Below are positions 59,276-64,000 of a stretch of DNA of 64,000 nucleotides, in pieces. A program made the translations under genes and the position numbers. Source of the DNA: Bradyrhizobium daqingense (GTDB lineage Bacteria; Pseudomonadota; Alphaproteobacteria; Rhizobiales; Xanthobacteraceae); assembly GCF_021044685.1 (NCBI RefSeq), contig NZ_CP088014.1, forward strand, positions 5,442,001-5,506,000, read 5' to 3'. The notes under the pieces are model-generated. The model did not search any database and was not told the DNA's origin. It saw only the letters and a list, made by a program, of their open reading frames with translations. Position 1 is the first letter of the stretch. Each line of letters begins with the position of its first letter.

Positions 59276-62014
59276 CTAGCATTTCTGGCCGGGCGGGCAA
59301 ACCTTCGGCGGCGGTCCGGCCGGCCGTGGCGGCGGATGATGTGGTGCTGGCGCTGGCCGCGGCGGCGCCGCGACCATGGGAGGCGGTGCTGCACGCGCTA
59401 CCGGAGGTGGCGGCGGCGGTGCCGGCCTTGCCACCGGTGGCGGAGGCGGCGCCGGCCGCGCCATCGGAGGCGGCGGAGCGGGCCGGGCCATGGGCGGCGG
59501 CGGTGTCGGTCGTGCGACGGCCACCGGTGGAGGCGCCGCACGCGGCGGCGGAGGTGGTGCGACCCGTGGCGGTGGCGGAGCTGTCGGCCTGGCCAGAGCC
59601 TGAGGATTCACCGGCGGCGCGGGCTTGGCGGCTTGCGGCGGCGGAACCGCCCGACGATCCTGAACCGTTGACGGCTCGCGCGCTGCCACCGGCGGCGGTG
59701 GAGGCGTCGCGGGCCTGACCGCGCTCGGAACACCCGGTCTGCCAGCGGCACTCGGGGGCGGCAAAACGCCCGGCTGAGGGCCGGTCGGCCTGCCGCGCGG
59801 GTCCGTCGCGGACGGAGGCAATGCCCCCGGCCTGGGCAGCCCCGCGGACGGCGGCGTCGGACCTCCGCGAGCGGGCGGCTGGTTGGGCGCCGTCGCGGTT
59901 GCCGCGTTCGGCTGCGCGGGTTGGATGTTGCCGGCGGGTGGCGTGGTGGTCGCGACGGGCTTGCCCTGCGATGGGGCCATGCCTGGCGCGCGCCCTGCTC
60001 CAGCCGGAGCCGGCGGTCCGCCAGGGGTCCCGGGCACCGGCAGCGTATTAGCCTGCGCCGGCGCGTTAGCCTGCGGCGGCGCCGTAGCCTGCGGCGGTGT
60101 GCTGGCCTGTGGCGGCTTGGCCGCCCCCGGTGCTTGCGGGCTCGCAGCCGCGTTGCCAGCGGGAGCCGTCGCGGTCGGACCTGTGTTCGGCGTGATAGCC
60201 CCGGGCGCCACCCCTGCTGCGGCCGGTGGCGCACCGGGAGCCCCCGGCGCCGGCGGCGTGTTGGCCTGCGGCACCGTATTCGCCTGCGGCGGCGTATTGG
60301 CCTGCGGCAGCTTGGCCCCAGCGGGCGGCTGCGCTGTTGTCGCGGGGGCGACATTGGCCGGAGCCGGTGCCGCGATACCTGGCCTTGCCATCGGCTGGAT
60401 CGTCGCGCTTGGCGGCATCGGCGCCTTGCCTTGCTGGATCAGCGCGGCGCGCTGAACCACGGCCTGCGGCACCGCCGGACCTGCCGGGTTGGCGCGCCCG
60501 GCGACGGCAGGCGCCAGATTGGCCGGTCCGGTCCCCGCGCCCGCCCCCGCAGGCGGTGGCGGCGGCGGCCGGTTGATCACGGTGTTGATGACCGTGGTGT
60601 TGTGGATGTTCTGGTAAATGATGTTGTTCGGCGGCGGCGCGACATAGACCGGCGGCCTGACGAACACTGGAATCGGCACGAACACCGGCTGCGGCAGCAC
60701 GAATAGGCCGACCACGGGCAGCGGCGGCGGCAGCACGACGAAATCCGGCGGCGGCGGCGGCAGATAGTAGACCGGCGGCGGTGGCGGCGGCGCGAAGCCG
60801 AAATCGGGGTCGCTGAAATACAGCACGGGACGATCGACATAGACCACCTCCTCGGGCGGCGGTGGCGGCACGTCGTAATCGATCATCGCGAAGGTCGGCG
60901 GCGGCTCGGGCGGCGCGGTGAGGATCGCAAGACGCCGGCGCGCGTCGGCCGCATGTGGCCCGCGCGGATAGCGGCGCAGATACGACCAATAGGCCTCCGG
61001 CGTGTCGGTGCGATAGGTCCGCCGCCAGGTGATCGCCTCGCGCCGCGCCGCCACGATCGCCCTCACGCGCTTGGCGAGCGGATCACTCGGGTAGGTCACG
61101 AGGAATTCCTCATAGCCCGCCAGCGTGTCGCGCTCGAGCGCGGCGGCATAGGCATCCTGCACACCGAGATCGCGGATCGGCTTGTTGCGCATCGCGGCAA
61201 CCTGGTCGGAGCCGGCCTCCGGCGGAGGCGCGTCGGGCCCACGCTCGAAGAACGAGAATTGCGCGGCGATCTTCTGCTCGTTCCAGGGCACTTGTGCGCC
61301 CTTGGAGGCTTCGTTGACGCGCAGGCGGACGCGGTCGAACACCTCGGCCAGCGGCAGGCCGCCGGTGCGGATCATCTCGGCGAGCGACTGCGCATAGATG
61401 CCGTAGGGGCCCGGCTCCTCCGGCGCCACCGTGCCGGGCGCCGCGTTGAAGGCGATCAGCATGTTCGCCTCGGGCTCGACCAGCGCAAGGCCGCTGGCGA
61501 TCGGCTGACCGCCCTCGATGAAGGGCTGCGCACGAGCCGCATCGAGCACGACGATGTTGGCCTTGAGCGGAATCGCTGCCAGCTGGCGCACATAGTCGCT
61601 GACGCGCAGGGCCTCGGTCGGAATGTCGGTGTCCCGGCTGATATTGGAATCAACCGGGACGAAATAGTTCTCGCCGGCGAGCTGCACGCCATAGCCGGCG
61701 AGATAAATCATCGCGACGGTGCCCGGGCCGGATGCCTGGGCCTTCTGGATGAAGTCGCGCAAGCTCTTGCGCAGCGTGTCGCCGTCGAGATCGCGCGCGC
61801 CGACGACGTCGAAGCCCGCCGCCTGCAGCGTCTGCGCGATCAGGCCGGCATCGTTGGCGGTGGTCGCCAGCGGCGACTTGGCATAGGCGCCGTTGCCGAC
61901 CACGAGCGCGATGCGCTTCTCCTGCTGCTGCGCGCTTGCGGGCCCCGGCATCATGCCCGCAACCAGCGGGATCGCCAGAAGAAGGCCGAAGAAAGCTCCG
62001 AAGGTCCCGCGCAT
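59276..62014 (-). CDS. Caspase-fold (C14-like) protein without catalytic residues, with long proline-rich C-terminus
   Basis: 912 residues from ATG 62014; a TTG at 62032 would add six. A Sec signal (about 1-28, ending SAQQQ) is followed by a caspase-like domain (about 33-270: KRIALVVGNGAYAKSPLA onward). The catalytic His position reads AGYG (Tyr108 for His) and the catalytic Cys position reads LDAAR (Ala160 for Cys), so it should be proteolytically dead. A helical TPR-like linker follows (about 285-370). From about 375 the protein is very rich in Pro, Ala and Gly, with PPPPPP blocks and Gln-Ala-Asn-Thr repeats, ending KVCPPGQKC. Probably a periplasmic or envelope scaffold. Confidence 0.85.
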   Translation of the reverse strand: MRGTFGAFFGLLLAIPLVAGMMPGPASAQQQEKRIALVVGNGAYAKSPLATTANDAGLIAQTLQAAGFDVVGARDLDGDTLRKSLRDFIQKAQASGPGTVAMIYLAGYGVQLAGENYFVPVDSNISRDTDIPTEALRVSDYVRQLAAIPLKANIVVLDAARAQPFIEGGQPIASGLALVEPEANMLIAFNAAPGTVAPEEPGPYGIYAQSLAEMIRTGGLPLAEVFDRVRLRVNEASKGAQVPWNEQKIAAQFSFFERGPDAPPPEAGSDQVAAMRNKPIRDLGVQDAYAAALERDTLAGYEEFLVTYPSDPLAKRVRAIVAARREAITWRRTYRTDTPEAYWSYLRRYPRGPHAADARRRLAILTAPPEPPPTFAMIDYDVPPPPPEEVVYVDRPVLYFSDPDFGFAPPPPPPVYYLPPPPPDFVVLPPPLPVVGLFVLPQPVFVPIPVFVRPPVYVAPPPNNIIYQNIHNTTVINTVINRPPPPPPAGAGAGTGPANLAPAVAGRANPAGPAVPQAVVQRAALIQQGKAPMPPSATIQPMARPGIAAPAPANVAPATTAQPPAGAKLPQANTPPQANTVPQANTPPAPGAPGAPPAAAGVAPGAITPNTGPTATAPAGNAAASPQAPGAAKPPQASTPPQATAPPQANAPAQANTLPVPGTPGGPPAPAGAGRAPGMAPSQGKPVATTTPPAGNIQPAQPNAATATAPNQPPARGGPTPPSAGLPRPGALPPSATDPRGRPTGPQPGVLPPPSAAGRPGVPSAVRPATPPPPPVAAREPSTVQDRRAVPPPQAAKPAPPVNPQALARPTAPPPPRVAPPPPPRAAPPPVAVARPTPPPPMARPAPPPPMARPAPPPPPVARPAPPPPPPVARAAPPPMVAAPPRPAPAPHHPPPRPAGPPPKVCPPGQKC

Positions 62015-62217
62015 CGCCTGCTCGCCCGCCAATAAGGTTCAAACGCCACCGCACATCTGACGCGCGGCCGGCTGAACGGCGCTTGAACGAAAGGCTCGGA
62101 TTGAGGCGGCGAAATGGCGCGGCTGGCCCGAGGGCGGCTGCGCTTCTGAAGATGGCCCGGCGGCCGGCCCCTGCTGGAAAGAGGCGCGACCACCGGCTCC
62201 ATGTTCCGAAGGCGGGC

Positions 62218-62961
62218 TCAGCCCTGGGCAAGCAACTCGACGGTCCCTGTGCTCAGCCGATAGATGCCGCCGACCACCTTGAGCTTGCCCTGCTCGACCG
62301 CAGCGTTGAGGATCGGAGCAGCCGATTTCAGCTTGGCAACGTTGTCGATGACGTTCTGACGGATGGCGTTGTCAAGCGCGTTCCCACTCTGCTGAGCCGC
62401 GGTCTTCACCGCCGGCGCGAGCGCGGACACCAGCGTGGGGATATGCCCCGGCAGCGGCTTGTCGTCCTTCAGCGACTTGATGGTCGCGTCGACGGCGCCG
62501 CAGCTGTCGTGCCCGAGCACCAGGATCAAGGGCGTGCCGAGCACGGCGACGGTGTACTCCATGCTCGCGATCGTCTCATCGCCGGCAAAGTTTCCGGCGA
62601 CGCGGCACACGAACAAGTCGCCGCGCCCGCTGTCGAAGGCGTATTCGGGCGCGATACGCGAATCCGCGCAGCTCAGAACGGCCGCGAAAGGATTCTGACC
62701 GCCGACCAGAGCCTCGCGCTCATTCTTGAAGTCGTGGCGACGCGACACGCCGGCCACGTAGCGCGCATTGCCCTCTATCAGGCGCTTGAGAGCGGCATCG
62801 GGCGACAGCACGTTCTGCGGCTTCGGCGGCGCCTTCGCCTCCTTGGCCGGCGCGGATCCGCCAAGCGCCGCCACTCCGAACGCCGAAGCGGCAAGAAGCA
62901 TCATGGAGCGCCGCGAAGAAGTGAGTGGTTGACGCAGAATGTCAGAGCATCTGTCGCACAT
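62218..62961 (-). CDS. Beta-class carbonic anhydrase with Tat signal
   Basis: 247 residues from ATG 62961, with AGGGAG upstream; the frame is open to 63006. A twin-arginine signal (TSSRRSMMLLAASAFGVAAL) predicts periplasmic location. Zinc ligands and the Asp/Arg dyad are intact: Cys98, Asp100 and Arg102 (LSCADSR), His151 and Cys154 (GHDSCGAV). Hydrates CO2 to bicarbonate. The first residues, MCDRCSD, carry a Cys pair upstream of the signal. Confidence 0.93.
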   Translation of the reverse strand: MCDRCSDILRQPLTSSRRSMMLLAASAFGVAALGGSAPAKEAKAPPKPQNVLSPDAALKRLIEGNARYVAGVSRRHDFKNEREALVGGQNPFAAVLSCADSRIAPEYAFDSGRGDLFVCRVAGNFAGDETIASMEYTVAVLGTPLILVLGHDSCGAVDATIKSLKDDKPLPGHIPTLVSALAPAVKTAAQQSGNALDNAIRQNVIDNVAKLKSAAPILNAAVEQGKLKVVGGIYRLSTGTVELLAQG

Positions 62962-63093
62962 GGGTGTGGTTCTCCCTGGCTTCACGTCCAACGAGTTACT
63001 TGACACGACAACTGATAGCTGCGCTCTACGGACTTCGAAACCAGGCGCGGATCAAATAGTTAAGCCTTGGTTTGCAGCGGTGTGGGCGTACCG

Positions 63094-64000
63094 TCAGACC
63101 TGCTGCACGTCCACCACGCCGGCGACCGCCTTGATTGCGCCGGCGATCTGCGGCGAGACCTTGAAGCGGCCGGGCAGCTTCATCTCCACCTCGGTCTCGA
63201 GGTCGAGCATCATCACCAGTGAGACCTCGCCGTCGCCATTGGAGCGCGGCGCGATGGCCGGGCTGCCGATTTTCGGCGCGGCACCGTTCGCGGCGGCGAT
63301 CTCGGGACCGGCGAGACGCTTGGCGATCGATTCCAGCGGCTTGGTGTCGCGAAGGAAGATGCGGAGGCCCTTCTGCGTCTTGGCGGCGGCGTCATCGAGC
63401 GGCTCGGCATGCAGCACGCGGGCGCGCACGTCCTCGCCCTGGAGCTCGGCGCCGAGCTGGAGCAGCACGGCAGCCCCCGGCTCCAGCACGTCGCGATATT
63501 GCGCAAGGCCCTCGGAGAACAGCACGGCCTCGAAGTGGCCCGTCGGATCGGACAGCCCCATGATGCCCATCTTGTTGCCGGTCTTGGTGCGCCGCTCCAT
63601 GCGCGAGACGACGGTGGCCGCGACCTTGCCGGCGGTGGCGCCGGTCTTCACCGCGCGCGAGAACTCGGCCCATGACTGCACCCGCAGGCGCTTGAGCACG
63701 GTGGCGTAATCGTCGAGCGGATGTCCCGACAGGAAGAAGCCGATCGCATCGTATTCGCGGCGCAGCCGCTCGGCCGGCAGCCATGGCTCGATCTGCGGCA
63801 GCATGATGCTCGGCGCGTCGGCCGATGAGCCGAACATGTCGTTCTGACCGATGGTCTCGGCCTGATGCGCGCGCTGGCAGGCGGCCAGGATAGAATCCGC
63901 GCCGGCGAAGACACGCGCCCGGTTCGGCTCCAGCGTGTCGAAGGCGCCGGCGGCGGCAAAGCTCTCGATGATGCGTTTGTTGATCGCGCGCGGATTGACC
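63094..64000 (-). CDS. dnaE: DNA polymerase III alpha subunit, C-terminal part
   Basis: Partial: the frame enters from the right edge (VNPRAINKRIIESFAAAGAF at the edge) and stops at 63094, leaving about 301 codons of the C-terminus. Seen are the helix-hairpin-helix/tau-binding approach (LPAERLRREYDAIGFFLSGHPLDDY), the OB-fold (KTGNKMGIMGLSDPTGHFEA) and the terminal domain. Replicative polymerase subunit; the catalytic palm is outside the window. Confidence 0.95.
   Translation of the reverse strand, partial: VNPRAINKRIIESFAAAGAFDTLEPNRARVFAGADSILAACQRAHQAETIGQNDMFGSSADAPSIMLPQIEPWLPAERLRREYDAIGFFLSGHPLDDYATVLKRLRVQSWAEFSRAVKTGATAGKVAATVVSRMERRTKTGNKMGIMGLSDPTGHFEAVLFSEGLAQYRDVLEPGAAVLLQLGAELQGEDVRARVLHAEPLDDAAAKTQKGLRIFLRDTKPLESIAKRLAGPEIAAANGAAPKIGSPAIAPRSNGDGEVSLVMMLDLETEVEMKLPGRFKVSPQIAGAIKAVAGVVDVQQV

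Noticed and set aside
59276..60900. Possible CRISPR-like or microsatellite array in the GC-rich repeats
   Set aside because: The repetition is codon-level coding for Pro/Ala/Gly in an intact frame, with no regular repeat-spacer structure.

Overview
The window is 64 kb of GC-rich alphaproteobacterial chromosome and almost certainly comes from Bradyrhizobium or a very close relative. The evidence is the protein sequences themselves, a lexA gene with a GAAC-N7-GAAC SOS box of the alphaproteobacterial type, and the long gene order typical of Rhizobiales: eno, kdsA, pyrG, secG, tpiA, ppiD, trpD, trpC, moaC, then moeA, lexA, comEC, gltX, gltA, then lpxB, lpxI, lpxA, fabZ, lpxD, bamA, rseP, dxr, cdsA, uppS, frr, pyrH, tsf, rpsB, and dnaE. 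The species call and the statements about gene order are from memory and were not checked by search. No rRNA, tRNA, CRISPR array, insertion sequence or phage gene was seen.

Layout. 0-9.4 kb, mostly minus strand: the start of an MDR oxidoreductase, enolase, then queF and an orphan ModA-like binding protein on the plus strand, an MFS transporter with kdsA, a NIPSNAP protein, a BrnT/BrnA toxin-antitoxin pair, pyrG, secG and tpiA. 9.5-13.8 kb, plus strand: ppiD, trpD, trpC, moaC. 13.8-21.6 kb separates moaC from moeA: a Flp pilin, a Cache-PAS-GGDEF-EAL protein, a CtpA protease, an FMN-dependent 2-hydroxy-acid dehydrogenase, a HAD phosphatase, small ORFs, and a ParD/ParE-type pair whose toxin gene is frameshifted. 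21.7-33.3 kb: moeA, lexA, two little-known proteins, comEC, a SnoaL-like protein, glnS, gltX and gltA, ending in a textbook terminator.

33.4-43.85 kb lies between gltA and lpxB and looks accessory. It holds a sugar-type ABC importer with its own ROK regulator and an SDR dehydrogenase. Next comes a tight three-gene cluster: a class III cyclase with a TolB-like domain and TPR repeats, a PAP2/vanadium-haloperoxidase-fold protein with a tandem Gly-Asn-Ala N-terminus, and a G1 (eqolisin-type) glutamic peptidase. This cluster is the best candidate here for an undescribed system.

43.86-59.1 kb, minus strand: the envelope and translation block, in which lipid A synthesis (lpxB, lpxI, lpxA, fabZ, lpxD), outer-membrane assembly (bamA), site-2 proteolysis (rseP), isoprenoid and phospholipid precursors (dxr, cdsA, uppS), and translation or UMP genes (frr, pyrH, tsf, rpsB) are closely packed. 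59.2-64 kb: a caspase-fold protein that has lost both catalytic residues and carries a tail of over 500 proline-rich residues, a Tat-exported beta-carbonic anhydrase, and the C-terminal part of dnaE running off the right edge.
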